From Mycobacteriaceae bacterium (GTDB lineage: Bacteria > Actinomycetota > Actinomycetes > Mycobacteriales > Mycobacteriaceae), in assembly GCA_019242135.1 (NCBI GenBank), contig JAFAWC010000368.1, forward strand, positions 1-11,030: a DNA stretch of 11,030 nt, in the 5' to 3' direction. Positions within the stretch are counted from its first letter, which is position 1; every line of letters begins with the position of its first letter. The translations under genes and the position numbers were made by a program. This document shows, piece by piece, positions 1 through 7,458 of this stretch. Below the pieces are notes generated by a model that did not search any database, was not told the DNA's origin, and worked only from the letters and a program-made list of their open reading frames with translations.

Positions 1-21
1 GGCAACTTGACCAAACGACAT
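1..21 (-). CDS. 5' end of an unidentified, probably iron-regulated gene (truncated by window edge)
   Basis: Only seven codons are visible, reading MSFGQVA from an ATG at 21. The start is supported by an AGGGAG Shine-Dalgarno about 6 bases upstream and by a -10-like hexamer and an IdeR-type box further upstream. The product cannot be identified from seven residues. The iron box suggests a gene of iron acquisition, storage or siderophore metabolism. The oxidoreductase upstream on the same strand ends at 107, but the box and -10 in the gap suggest this gene has its own promoter. Confidence 0.5.
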
Positions 22-57
22 TTCACGCTCCCTGCCCGCCTGCCTACTCCTCGGCAA

Positions 58-63
58 AAGCTA
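58..63 (-). promoter_or_regulatory. Candidate -10 element (TAGCTT) of the truncated gene
   Basis: The minus strand reads TAGCTT, matching the TANNNT pattern of mycobacterial SigA -10 elements. It lies just downstream of the iron box, so a bound repressor would occlude the promoter. A leader of roughly 30 bases would carry the AGGGAG ribosome-binding site. The call rests on position and a loose consensus. Confidence 0.4.
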
Positions 64-66
64 CAC

Positions 67-85
67 CAAGGTAAGCCTTAGCTCA
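67..85 (-). promoter_or_regulatory. IdeR/DtxR-type iron box
   Basis: On the minus strand the 19-mer is TGAGCTAAGGCTTACCTTG. Read on the plus strand against the degenerate IdeR consensus TWAGGTWAGSCTWACCTWA, 16 of 19 positions agree by hand alignment, including the whole central block from position 2 to 14. IdeR is the mycobacterial Fe(II)-dependent repressor that controls siderophore synthesis, uptake and iron storage. The site lies 46 bases upstream of the ATG at 21 and directly abuts a -10-like element (63-58), the usual position for iron-dependent repression. Confidence 0.75.
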
Positions 86-106
86 ATCAGACCCCGCCCG
101 TGCCGA

Positions 107-1567
107 TCACTGCGAGAGGACCGCCATCGCGGCGTTGTGCCCGCCGATGCCCGACACGCCGCCGCCGCGGCGCGCGCCCGCCCCGCACAACAGGACGCGC
201 TCGTGGCCGGTTGAGACACCCCACCGGCGTGCTGGTGTGTCAAGTGGCTCATCGTCCTCGGCGAAGGGCCACGTCAGCGCGCCGTGGAAGATGTTGCCTG
301 CCGTCATGCCGAGCGCGCGTTCCAGGTCATCGGTGGTCTTGGTCTCCATGCAGCCGGGCATCACGACGTCCTGAATCGGCTCGGCCAGAACCGAATTCAG
401 CGACTCCAGCACCGCATCGGCCAGGTCCCCGCGGCGGCCGACGCCGTGCGGCGTGTGCAGCCCGAACACCGTCAGCGTCTGGGCGCCCGACGCCCGCAGC
501 GATGCCGAGAGGATGCTGGGATCGGTGAGCGAGTGGCAGTAGATCTCGCACGGCAGCGGGTCGGGCACGTCGCCACCGGCCGCGCGCGCGTACGCGGCCT
601 CCAACTGGCTGTACGTCTCGTTGACATGAACCGTGCCGGCGAACGCCTGCTCTGCGGTCACCGCGCGATCCCGCAACCGCGGCAGCCGGCGCAGCATCAG
701 GTTGACCTTGACCTGGGAGCCGGGCACGACAGGCGGGTCTTGCTCACCGAGCAGCCCGGCCAGCACGGTCGGGGTCACGCCGGCGAGCACGAATCGCCCG
801 TGGACCCGGTGCTCGAGATCGCCGGCGCGGTAGCGCACCTCGCCGTCCGGATCGACTCCGAGAACCTCGGCGCCGGTGCGCACCTCCACACCGCGGCAAC
901 GTGCCGCCTGCAACAGCGCCTCGGTGACCGCACCCATGCCGCCGATCGGGACCTGCCAGTCGCCGCCGATCAGGTGATACAGAAAGCAGACGTTCTGCCG
1001 CAGGCAATCCTCGTCGAGCCGGGCGAACGTCCCGATGAGCGCGTCGGTGGCGATGAGGCCACGCACGGCATCGTCGGCGACCGCGGCGGTGATCGCGTGC
1101 CCGACCGGCTGCTCGATCATCGCCGCCCAGTCCGCATCGGCACCGACCAGCGTGCGCGCCTGGCTTCGTGTCCGCAGCGGCTCGGTCATCGTTGGCCACA
1201 GCGCTGCGGTCACCGATCGGCAGCGCCGGTAGAAATCCGAAGCGACACCGCTGTGCGGGTCGACCAGCAGACCGGTGCGACCACCGGTTGCGGGGTCGGG
1301 CGAATACGCCGAGTACCGCCGCCGCGCCAGCCGGATCGGCAAGCCGAGTTCCTCGATGATCCGTCGCGGAAACAAGCTGACCAGGTAGGAGTACCGCGAG
1401 AGCTTGGCGTCCACGCCGTTGAACGGGCGCGCCGACACCGCCGCGCCGCCCACGTGATCGAGCCGCTCGAGCACGATGACCCGCTTACCGGCGCGCCCGA
1501 GATAGCCGGCGGCCACCAGGGCGTTGTGCCCGCCGCCGATCACGACGGCGTCGTAGCCAGCGGTCAG
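107..1567 (-). CDS. FAD-dependent oxidoreductase, phytoene-dehydrogenase/retinol-saturase-like (Rv0897c homologue)
   Basis: About 486 residues, a normal length for the CrtI/phytoene-desaturase-like flavoprotein superfamily. The N-terminus has the dinucleotide-binding fold YDAVVIGGGHNALVAAGYL (residues 5-23), followed by the acidic end of strand beta-2 in VLERLDHVGG. The C-terminus has the second FAD-contacting segment GGGVSGIGGHNAAMAVL. The family uses FAD to reduce or desaturate isoprenoid or other lipid substrates; the substrate here is unknown. The start is unusual. The only ATG/GTG/TTG upstream of the Rossmann motif is GTG 1669, which would add 34 low-complexity residues read out of frame through the DUF2630 gene. 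I prefer CTG at 1567, which overlaps the DUF2630 stop as CTGA and has GAGGG 9 bases upstream. If CTG is not used, the CDS is 107-1669. Translational coupling to the upstream gene is likely. Confidence 0.85.
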   Translation of the reverse strand: MTAGYDAVVIGGGHNALVAAGYLGRAGKRVIVLERLDHVGGAAVSARPFNGVDAKLSRYSYLVSLFPRRIIEELGLPIRLARRRYSAYSPDPATGGRTGLLVDPHSGVASDFYRRCRSVTAALWPTMTEPLRTRSQARTLVGADADWAAMIEQPVGHAITAAVADDAVRGLIATDALIGTFARLDEDCLRQNVCFLYHLIGGDWQVPIGGMGAVTEALLQAARCRGVEVRTGAEVLGVDPDGEVRYRAGDLEHRVHGRFVLAGVTPTVLAGLLGEQDPPVVPGSQVKVNLMLRRLPRLRDRAVTAEQAFAGTVHVNETYSQLEAAYARAAGGDVPDPLPCEIYCHSLTDPSILSASLRASGAQTLTVFGLHTPHGVGRRGDLADAVLESLNSVLAEPIQDVVMPGCMETKTTDDLERALGMTAGNIFHGALTWPFAEDDEPLDTPARRWGVSTGHERVLLCGAGARRGGGVSGIGGHNAAMAVLSQ

Positions 1568-1812
1568 TTCAGGTAGCCCTCGACCTGGTCGCCCGGGCGT
1601 ACGTGGGCGTCCTTGGGGTCGCCGCCGGTCTCGCGCAGCGCTCGCCGCTGCCGCAACAGGTCCCAGCACTGGTCCAGCTCGGTCTCGACCGTGTTCAGCC
1701 GCGCGTGCTCCTCGTCGCTGCTGATGTCGCCGCGCTGCAGCCGGGCACGCAGGTCTTTCTCCTCGGCGACCAGCTTGTTGATCCGCGTCAGGGTGTCGTT
1801 GTCCTCCGCCAC
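1564..1812 (-). CDS. DUF2630 family small protein (Rv0898c homologue)
   Basis: An 82-residue, highly charged, mainly alpha-helical protein. It begins with a GTG start (MAEDNDTLTRINKLVAEE) and includes RARLQRGDISSDEEHARL, typical of the DUF2630 family found in mycobacteria and other actinobacteria. The middle (about residues 8-60) looks like a helical hairpin or coiled coil with regular hydrophobic spacing and no transmembrane segment. Its function is unknown. The stop codon overlaps the proposed start of the downstream oxidoreductase, so the two are probably co-transcribed. A CACACT hexamer lies 6 bases before the GTG and could be a degenerate -10 for a leaderless transcript. prrB ends 54 bases upstream, so read-through from prrAB is also possible. 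Confidence 0.85.
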   Translation of the reverse strand: MAEDNDTLTRINKLVAEEKDLRARLQRGDISSDEEHARLNTVETELDQCWDLLRQRRALRETGGDPKDAHVRPGDQVEGYLN

Positions 1813-1866
1813 CCGTCCAGTGTGCCCGCCCGCCCGGCGACCGGGAAACCCAGAGCCCGGCGAACC

Positions 1867-3222
1867 CTACAACCCGTCGCGCGGCCGAGGACCCGGCAGC
1901 CGCAGCAACAGCCGCGCCCCGCCCAACGGGCTGGCCTCCAGGGACGCTGTCCCGCCGTGAAGTTCGGCCTGTTGGGCGACCAGCGCCAAGCCCAGGCCCG
2001 AGCCGGATTGCGACGCGGTCGAGCCGCGCGAGAACCGCTCGAACACGACCCTGCGCTCCTCTTCGGGCACGCCGGTGCCGTTGTCATCGACCGTGATCTC
2101 CACACCCGCGCGGGAACTGACCGCCGAGAGCTGGATGCGCGACGCGCCGCCGTGCTTGACCGCGTTGGCAATCGCGTTGTCTACCGCGAGCCGCAGCCCC
2201 GCCGGCAGCCCGACGATGATCACCGACGGCGAGGGCATCAACGAGACCTCCAGATCGGGGTAGATCCGCATCGCGTCGTGGGCGGCCCGGTCCAGCAGTT
2301 CGGTGATGTCGACGGGCACGTGGTCATCCGACGTCGACAACTCGCCTTGCGCGAGCCGTTCCAGCGCCGACAACGTCGCCTCGATCCGCGACTGGGTGCG
2401 GATCACGTCGTGCAGCACCTCCTTGCGCTGCTCGTCCGGCAGATCCAGGGTGGCCAGCACCTCCAGGTTGGTGCGCATCGCGGTCAGCGGCGTGCGCAGC
2501 TCGTGTGACGACACCGCGGCGAAGTCGCGCGCCGACGCCAGCGCGGATTTGGTGCGGTCCTGCTCCTTCCAAATGCGCTGCAGCATGCCGTTTAGCGCGT
2601 CGGCGATCTCGACCGCTTCGGTAGCCCCGCGGATTTCGACGTCGGGCGCCTCGTCGCCGGTGTCGACCGAGCGGGCCTGCTGGGCCAGCCGTTTGAACGG
2701 GCGCACGGCGAACGTCGCGAGCAGCCAGCCCAGCACCGCCGCGGCGCCGATCGCGAACAGGCAGATCAGGATCACCCGCCGGTGCAGGTTGTTCGTTTCG
2801 GCGATCGTGGCGTCGTAGGTGGCGCCCACCGCCACGGTCATCTGCTCGGGCGCGCGGATATCGACGGTGCGGACCCGGTAGCGCACCCCGTTGACATAGG
2901 TGTCGGCGTAACCGACGGGCATCTCCGGCAGCACGACCGCCGAGTTGGACGTGACCTGGTTGGCCTCGCGCACCGTGATGACGGCATCCTGATCACTGGG
3001 CGATCGGGGGATCTCATTCAGGCCGCGGGGGATGAACGGAATCGCGAAGCCCGCGGCCTCGTCCAACCGCCGGTCCAGCCGCTCGCGCCGGTCGTTGGTG
3101 ATGCCGATCCACACGATGGTTCCGACGATCAGCACGACGATCGCGGCGCCGATCGCCGTCGCGAATGCCACCCTGGTGCGAAGCGACGGGGTACGGCGGA
3201 AAACGCGCGACAAACGGTTCAT
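1867..3222 (-). CDS. prrB: PrrB, sensor histidine kinase of the PrrAB two-component system
   Basis: A 451-residue membrane histidine kinase, close to the 446 residues I recall for M. tuberculosis PrrB. Order: cytoplasmic N-terminus; TM1 at about 18-41; extracytoplasmic sensor domain 42-148; TM2 at about 149-171; HAMP linker 172-225. The dimerisation helix follows, with the H-box [13 protein letters not shown] (phospho-acceptor His240). The HATPase domain carries the N-box [15 protein letters not shown] (Asn349, Asn353), the G1 box DDNGTG (379-384) and the G2 box GSGLGLAL (407-414). All catalytic motifs are intact. Its ATG overlaps the prrA stop by 4 bases (ATGA), so it is translationally coupled to prrA. 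PrrAB responds during intracellular infection and to nitrogen and oxygen conditions in studied mycobacteria. The exact signal is not evident here. Confidence 0.96.
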   Translation of the reverse strand: MNRLSRVFRRTPSLRTRVAFATAIGAAIVVLIVGTIVWIGITNDRRERLDRRLDEAAGFAIPFIPRGLNEIPRSPSDQDAVITVREANQVTSNSAVVLPEMPVGYADTYVNGVRYRVRTVDIRAPEQMTVAVGATYDATIAETNNLHRRVILICLFAIGAAAVLGWLLATFAVRPFKRLAQQARSVDTGDEAPDVEIRGATEAVEIADALNGMLQRIWKEQDRTKSALASARDFAAVSSHELRTPLTAMRTNLEVLATLDLPDEQRKEVLHDVIRTQSRIEATLSALERLAQGELSTSDDHVPVDITELLDRAAHDAMRIYPDLEVSLMPSPSVIIVGLPAGLRLAVDNAIANAVKHGGASRIQLSAVSSRAGVEITVDDNGTGVPEEERRVVFERFSRGSTASQSGSGLGLALVAQQAELHGGTASLEASPLGGARLLLRLPGPRPRDGL

Positions 3223-3920
3223 TGGGTCCTAAGAACGAATCCCACCCCACGCACGGTATGCAATAGCCGCGGTGCGCCGCCAGCCTCCAACTTGCGGCGC
3301 AGGTATCCGATGAACACGTCCACGACGTTGGTGTCGGCTGCGAAGTCATAGCCCCACACCAGCTCCAGCAGCTGCGCGCGCGACAACACCGCGGTCTTGT
3401 GCTCGGCCAGAACGGCCAGCAGGTCGAACTCCCGCTTGGTCAGGTCGACGTCGACGCCGTTCACCCGCGCCCGCCGGCCCGGGATGTCCACCTCCAGCGG
3501 GCCGACCTGGATGGTCTCCGAGCTGAACGTCGCCGTCGAGCCGCGCCGGCGCAGCAGCGCGCGCACCCGCGCCACCAGCTCGGCCAGCACGAACGGCTTG
3601 ACCAGGTAGTCGTCGGCGCCGGCTTCCAGGCCCGCCACCCGGTCGTCGACCGAGCTGCGCGCCGACAGCACACACACCGGCACGTCGTTGTCCATCGCGC
3701 GCAGCGCGGTGACCACGCTCACGCCGTCCAGCACGGGCATGTTGATGTCCAGGACGATCGCGTCGGGCCGGGTTTCGGTGGCGCTGCGCAGCGCCTCCGC
3801 GCCGTCGACGGCGGTGGCGACGTCGAACCCTGACAGCCGCAACCCGCGCTCCAATGACGCGAGCACATCGGGGTCATCGTCCACTACGAGCACACGGGGC
3901 GAGGCGACACCACTTTCCAT
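3219..3920 (-). CDS. prrA: PrrA, OmpR/PhoB-family response regulator
   Basis: A 233-residue DNA-binding response regulator that is nearly collinear with M. tuberculosis PrrA. The receiver domain (about 9-122) has the acidic pocket Asp14-Asp15, the phosphorylatable Asp58 in VLDINMP, Ser86 and Lys108 in LVKPF. The winged-helix output domain (about 138-233) ends in [15 protein letters not shown]. The ATG at 3920 ([17 protein letters not shown]) is chosen because the receiver fold starts a few residues later. An in-frame GTG at 4004 would add 28 residues translated from the repeat-rich upstream region and is unlikely. PrrA accepts phosphate from PrrB and regulates transcription, including of its own operon in M. 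tuberculosis. Five 11-bp direct repeats lie 43-97 bases upstream of the start and are candidate operators. Confidence 0.97.
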   Translation of the reverse strand: MESGVASPRVLVVDDDPDVLASLERGLRLSGFDVATAVDGAEALRSATETRPDAIVLDINMPVLDGVSVVTALRAMDNDVPVCVLSARSSVDDRVAGLEAGADDYLVKPFVLAELVARVRALLRRRGSTATFSSETIQVGPLEVDIPGRRARVNGVDVDLTKREFDLLAVLAEHKTAVLSRAQLLELVWGYDFAADTNVVDVFIGYLRRKLEAGGAPRLLHTVRGVGFVLRTQ

Positions 3921-3962
3921 GCAAGCAATCTTGCCTGATGAACCACCCCCGGTGAGGTAGGC

Positions 3963-4017
3963 GCGGACCACACGCGGACCACACGCGGGCCACGCTCGGA
4001 CCACGCTCGGACCACCC
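3963..4017. repeat. Five 11-bp direct repeats in the prrA / PLD divergent promoter region
   Basis: Plus-strand units run without gaps: GCGGACCACAC (3963), GCGGACCACAC (3974), GCGGGCCACGC (3985), TCGGACCACGC (3996), TCGGACCACCC (4007). The core CGGACCAC is invariant apart from one A-to-G change in the third unit. Eleven base pairs is about one helical turn and is the spacing at which OmpR/PhoB-family regulators bind tandem half-sites. prrA, which encodes such a regulator, starts 43 bases away on the minus strand. The plus-strand PLD gene starts 84 bases away on the other side. Role as a PrrA operator is an inference; simple tandem expansion is the alternative. Confidence 0.85.
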
Positions 4018-4085
4018 GCGCTGACGGCGACCTAAAGCGCGCCCCAAATCCGCGCAATATCAAAGCGACGCTATTGTCGGGCTGT

Positions 4086-4091
4086 TACGAT
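4086..4091 (+). promoter_or_regulatory. Candidate -10 element (TACGAT) of the PLD-CHR operon
   Basis: TACGAT fits TANNNT and ends 9 bases before the ATG at 4101. Transcription would start at or just before that ATG, giving a leaderless mRNA. No Shine-Dalgarno precedes the ATG and no convincing -35 is visible, both common in mycobacterial leaderless promoters. This also argues against the alternative TTG start at 4074, which lies upstream of the -10. Confidence 0.5.
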
Positions 4092-4100
4092 CTAAGACTT

Positions 4101-5090
4101 ATGCTGCCGTCTGCACCGCGTCTGATTGTCGAACCCGATGATGGCACGGAACCCGTCCGCGAATTTATCCAGTCAGCGCAATCTTCGCTTTTGATAAAGC
4201 AGTTTACGTTTACCGAGGAGACATTCGTTCAGGCAGTCATTGAACGCAACAATGCGGGCGTCGACGTTCGGGTCATGCTGAATCCGAAAAGGTCGGGCGG
4301 TGATCGTGCGAATGACGAGACTTTTGAGAAATTCAAGGACGCCGGCGTCCGGGTGCAATGGGCCAATCCCAAGTTTTATGTGACCCACGAGAAATCCATG
4401 GTGGTCGACGGACAGGCCGCGCTGGTCGCTACCTTCAATCTCTGTGAGAAGTATTTCTCGCAGACCCGCGATTACGGCGTCATCATCGCCGACCCCCCGA
4501 GAGTGGCTCAGATAGCAGAGGTTTTCGAGGCCGATTGGGAGCATCGTGACTGGGTGGGTTCGGTTTATGAAGGGTTGCTGTGGAGCAACACGAATTCGCG
4601 CTACCACATGGCTCAGTTCATCGACACGGCACAGCACCAGCTGCACGTCCAGCATCCCAAATACGTCGACGCGGTCATTCTGGATCACCTCGCCGCCGCC
4701 GCTGACCGTGGCGTGAAAGTCCATGTTCTGTGCGGCGGGCGCCACGGCATCAGCGAGTGGGACATTCTCGACACGTTCGCGTCACTGCGCACCCTGCGGC
4801 GGTTCGGTGTCAAAGTCCACAAGCAGAAAAACCTTCGGGTGCACGCGAAACTGTTGATCGCAGACAACCAGCACGCCCTGCTCGGGTCGATGAATATCGA
4901 TCGCAGCGCCTTCGACATGCGCCGCGAACTCGGCATCACGATCGCCGACGAAGATGTTGTCAGCCGGCTCAAAGAGGTCTTCGACTCGGACTGGGACCTC
5001 TCGCACCACTACGACCCTCCCGATCCGCTGGATCCGTGCAAGCACGCCGAGGATGACTTCCCGCACGACAAAGATCTCATGCATGAGTGA
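4101..5090 (+). CDS. Phospholipase D superfamily protein with two HKD motifs (cardiolipin-synthase-like)
   Basis: A 329-residue soluble protein with no signal peptide or membrane segment. It has two complete PLD catalytic motifs: HEKSMVVD at 96-103 and HAKLLIAD at 248-255, each followed by the usual S/T-x-N segment (ATFN at 110-113 and GSMNID at 262-267). Two HKD motifs in one chain form one active site through a phospho-histidine intermediate. Known members are cardiolipin synthases, phospholipases D and some nucleases. The two-domain layout and length fit a phosphatidyltransferase or cardiolipin-synthase-like enzyme, but the substrate cannot be fixed from sequence. The C-terminal tail (about 301-329) is rich in D, H and P and could bind metal. 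The start is ATG 4101, with a leaderless promoter. The gene overlaps the first CHR gene by 8 bases, so they form one operon. The first part is much less GC-rich than its neighbours, suggesting acquisition. Confidence 0.9.
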   Translation: MLPSAPRLIVEPDDGTEPVREFIQSAQSSLLIKQFTFTEETFVQAVIERNNAGVDVRVMLNPKRSGGDRANDETFEKFKDAGVRVQWANPKFYVTHEKSMVVDGQAALVATFNLCEKYFSQTRDYGVIIADPPRVAQIAEVFEADWEHRDWVGSVYEGLLWSNTNSRYHMAQFIDTAQHQLHVQHPKYVDAVILDHLAAAADRGVKVHVLCGGRHGISEWDILDTFASLRTLRRFGVKVHKQKNLRVHAKLLIADNQHALLGSMNIDRSAFDMRRELGITIADEDVVSRLKEVFDSDWDLSHHYDPPDPLDPCKHAEDDFPHDKDLMHE

Positions 5091-5646
5091 GACGGACCCA
5101 CCGCGCGAAAAGGTTTCGTTGTTCGAATTGGCGTGGACGTTCAATCACATTGCGATCGCCTCGTTCGGTGGCGGGCTGTCCGCCTGGTCGCGCGAGGTCC
5201 TCGTGGTGGAGAAGCACTGGATGGGGGAGGAGGAGTTTCTCAGCGCGATGACGATGTGCCGGATCCTGCCCGGCGCCAACCAGGTCAACATGGCGGTGTT
5301 CGTCGGCACCAAGATGGGCGGTATCCCGGGCGCGTCGGCGGCGCTGGTGGGGCTCTGCCTGATGCCTGTGCTCTTCGTTTTGGCGATGGGCTACGTCTAT
5401 TTCCGCTTCAAAGAGGTGCCGGCGGTCAAAAGCGTTCTGCACGGCGCGTCCGCGGCGGCCGTGGCCCTCACCGTGGCGATGGTCATCAAAACCGGCCAGA
5501 AGTGCTTGACGGGGCTGATCCCGGTGCTGCTTTTCCTTGCGACCTTCGTGCTGAATGGTGTCCTGCGCTTTCCACTGCCGTTGACCCTGGCGGTTGTCGC
5601 CCCGTTCAGCCTGATCTGGGCGTGGCCGCGAAGAACTCGCGCGTGA
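5083..5646 (+). CDS. CHR-family transporter, first half-protein (ChrA N-type domain)
   Basis: A 187-residue polytopic membrane protein with one CHR domain. The hallmark FGGG (28-31) follows an amphipathic N-terminus. The loop motif LPGANQVNMAVFVG (62-75) corresponds to the family's PGP...N segment, with PGA in place of PGP. Hydrophobic segments lie at about 84-106, 121-137, 143-160 and 165-181. CHR proteins export chromate or related oxyanions such as sulfate. Short CHR proteins usually work as pairs encoded side by side, as here. The ATG at 5083 lies within the end of the PLD gene (8-base overlap). The stop overlaps the next gene's GTG by 4 bases, indicating tight translational coupling. Chromate as the actual substrate is not shown. 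Confidence 0.88.
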   Translation: MSETDPPREKVSLFELAWTFNHIAIASFGGGLSAWSREVLVVEKHWMGEEEFLSAMTMCRILPGANQVNMAVFVGTKMGGIPGASAALVGLCLMPVLFVLAMGYVYFRFKEVPAVKSVLHGASAAAVALTVAMVIKTGQKCLTGLIPVLLFLATFVLNGVLRFPLPLTLAVVAPFSLIWAWPRRTRA

Positions 5647-6188
5647 GCACCTACCTTGCCCTGGCGGGATTGTTTTCCATGTTGTCGCTGCTATCGATCG
5701 GCGGCGGAAATGCAGTTCTGCCAGAAATGCACATGAAAGCGGTCCGCGGCGAGCACTGGCTAACCAATTCCCAATTCGCCGACATATTCTCCATTTCCCA
5801 GGCCGCGCCCGGGCCGAGCATTCTCATTGTCACGCTGGTCGGCTATGGGGCGGGGCGAGCGGTCGGCGGTGTTCTCGGCGGGATTCTCGGCGGTGTCATC
5901 GCTACCGTCGCCATGATATTGCCTGCCGCGATATTGGTTTATGTCCTCACGTTGTTTTGGCAGAAGGCGCAGCAATCCCCGTTACGGCACGCGGTGGAGA
6001 AGGGCTTCGCGCCGCTGACGGTCGGCCTCATCTTGGGCACCTCATTGGTGATGAGCCGCGCGGCCGATCATGATTGGCGCGCTTATTCACTCACCGCGGT
6101 GTGCACGGGGATTTTCCTGTTCACCAAGACCAATCCGTTGATCGTCGTGGGTGCCGCGGGACTGGTCGGCTACCTGGGCCTGGTGTGA
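5643..6188 (+). CDS. CHR-family transporter, second half-protein (ChrA C-type domain)
   Basis: A 181-residue membrane protein that starts at GTG 5643 inside the previous stop (GTGA). It has the CHR signature IGGGNAVLPEMHMKAV (19-34) and the canonical ISQAAPGPSILIVTLVGY (51-68), then glycine-rich helices (GGVLGGILGGVIA) and three or four further hydrophobic segments to the end (LVGYLGLV). It completes the pair with the preceding gene and keeps the full PGP motif that the first lacks. The two halves probably form an inverted-topology heterodimer, as proposed for short CHR pairs. The downstream methyltransferase converges from the opposite strand with 44 bases between stops. I saw no strong terminator hairpin there. 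Confidence 0.88.
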   Translation: MSTYLALAGLFSMLSLLSIGGGNAVLPEMHMKAVRGEHWLTNSQFADIFSISQAAPGPSILIVTLVGYGAGRAVGGVLGGILGGVIATVAMILPAAILVYVLTLFWQKAQQSPLRHAVEKGFAPLTVGLILGTSLVMSRAADHDWRAYSLTAVCTGIFLFTKTNPLIVVGAAGLVGYLGLV

Positions 6189-6232
6189 GAGGCCTGGTCT
6201 GAAAAGCGTGATATGAAACGGGCCCGCCGTCG

Positions 6233-6942
<710 letters not shown>

Positions 6943-6946
6943 CAAG

Positions 6947-7393
6947 ATGATTGATATGACCGAGTCGCCGGATCAGCCGCTGGGGTATCTGCTGTATCGG
7001 CTCATGTCGGTGCTGCGGCCGGCGGTCACCGCCCAGCTGCAGCCGCTCGGGCTGGTGTTGCCGGAATTCGTTTGCCTGCGTTTTCTGTCGCTGATGCCGG
7101 GCCGGTCCAACGCGGAGCTGGCCCGTGACATGAACGTGTCGCCGCAAGCGATGAACAACGTGCTGCGCGGTCTGCAGGACCGCGGCGTTGTGACACGCCC
7201 GGCGACCGTGTCGTCGGGGCGGGCGCTGCCCGCAGAGCTGACCACGGCCGGCCGGGCGCTGGTGAAGCGAGCCGAGGCGGCGGTGCTGGCCGCCGACGAG
7301 CGTGTGCTGGCCAGTCTGAGTGCCACCCAGCGCCGCGAACTGAAACGGCTTCTCGAGGCCGCCGCTCCGCCCCGACCGGTTCCGCCCGGCTGA
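6947..7393 (+). CDS. MarR-family transcriptional regulator
   Basis: 148 residues from ATG 6947, or 145 from ATG 6956; neither has a clear Shine-Dalgarno. Numbered from 6956, an N-terminal dimerisation helix (about 8-30) precedes a winged helix-turn-helix: SNAELARDMN (51-60), recognition helix VSPQAMNNVLRGLQDRG (61-77), and a wing with RPATVSSGRALPAELT (81-96). C-terminal helices complete the dimer interface and a proline-rich tail (PPRPVPPG) follows. It sits divergent to the methyltransferase across a perfect palindrome, the classic arrangement of an autoregulated MarR repressor released by a small-molecule ligand. The ligand is unknown. The M. tuberculosis analogue Rv1404 controls methyltransferases in acid stress; orthology is only inferred from arrangement. 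Confidence 0.92.
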   Translation: MIDMTESPDQPLGYLLYRLMSVLRPAVTAQLQPLGLVLPEFVCLRFLSLMPGRSNAELARDMNVSPQAMNNVLRGLQDRGVVTRPATVSSGRALPAELTTAGRALVKRAEAAVLAADERVLASLSATQRRELKRLLEAAAPPRPVPPG

Positions 7394-7458
7394 GCACCGA
7401 TACCGCTGACCACCCCGCGGCCGCGATCCTGTGCGATGCGCCCTGACCGCGTGCCCGG

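Noticed and set aside
1813..1866. Terminator hairpin between prrB and DUF2630
   Set aside because: Short GC stems (CCGGG/CCCGG) exist but without a U-tract. They are not distinguishable from background at this GC content.
284..2508. Long plus-strand open frames (284-1576 and 1603-2508)
   Set aside because: They run antisense to the flavoprotein, DUF2630 and PrrB genes. The translations are arginine/glutamine-rich with no motif, typical of antisense frames in high-GC DNA.
3921..4004. Upstream GTG start for prrA
   Set aside because: It would translate part of the 11-bp repeat region and add 28 residues not found in PrrA proteins.
3963..4017. CRISPR array
   Set aside because: The repeats are 11 bp and abut directly, with no spacers and no cas genes.
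6189..6232. Rho-independent terminator between the converging CHR and methyltransferase genes
   Set aside because: Only a weak four-base stem (ACGG/CCGT) with no U-tract could be drawn.
7394..7458. Terminator or regulatory site at the CGCGGCCGCG palindrome
   Set aside because: The palindrome has no loop and such runs are common in high-GC DNA. No U-tract follows.
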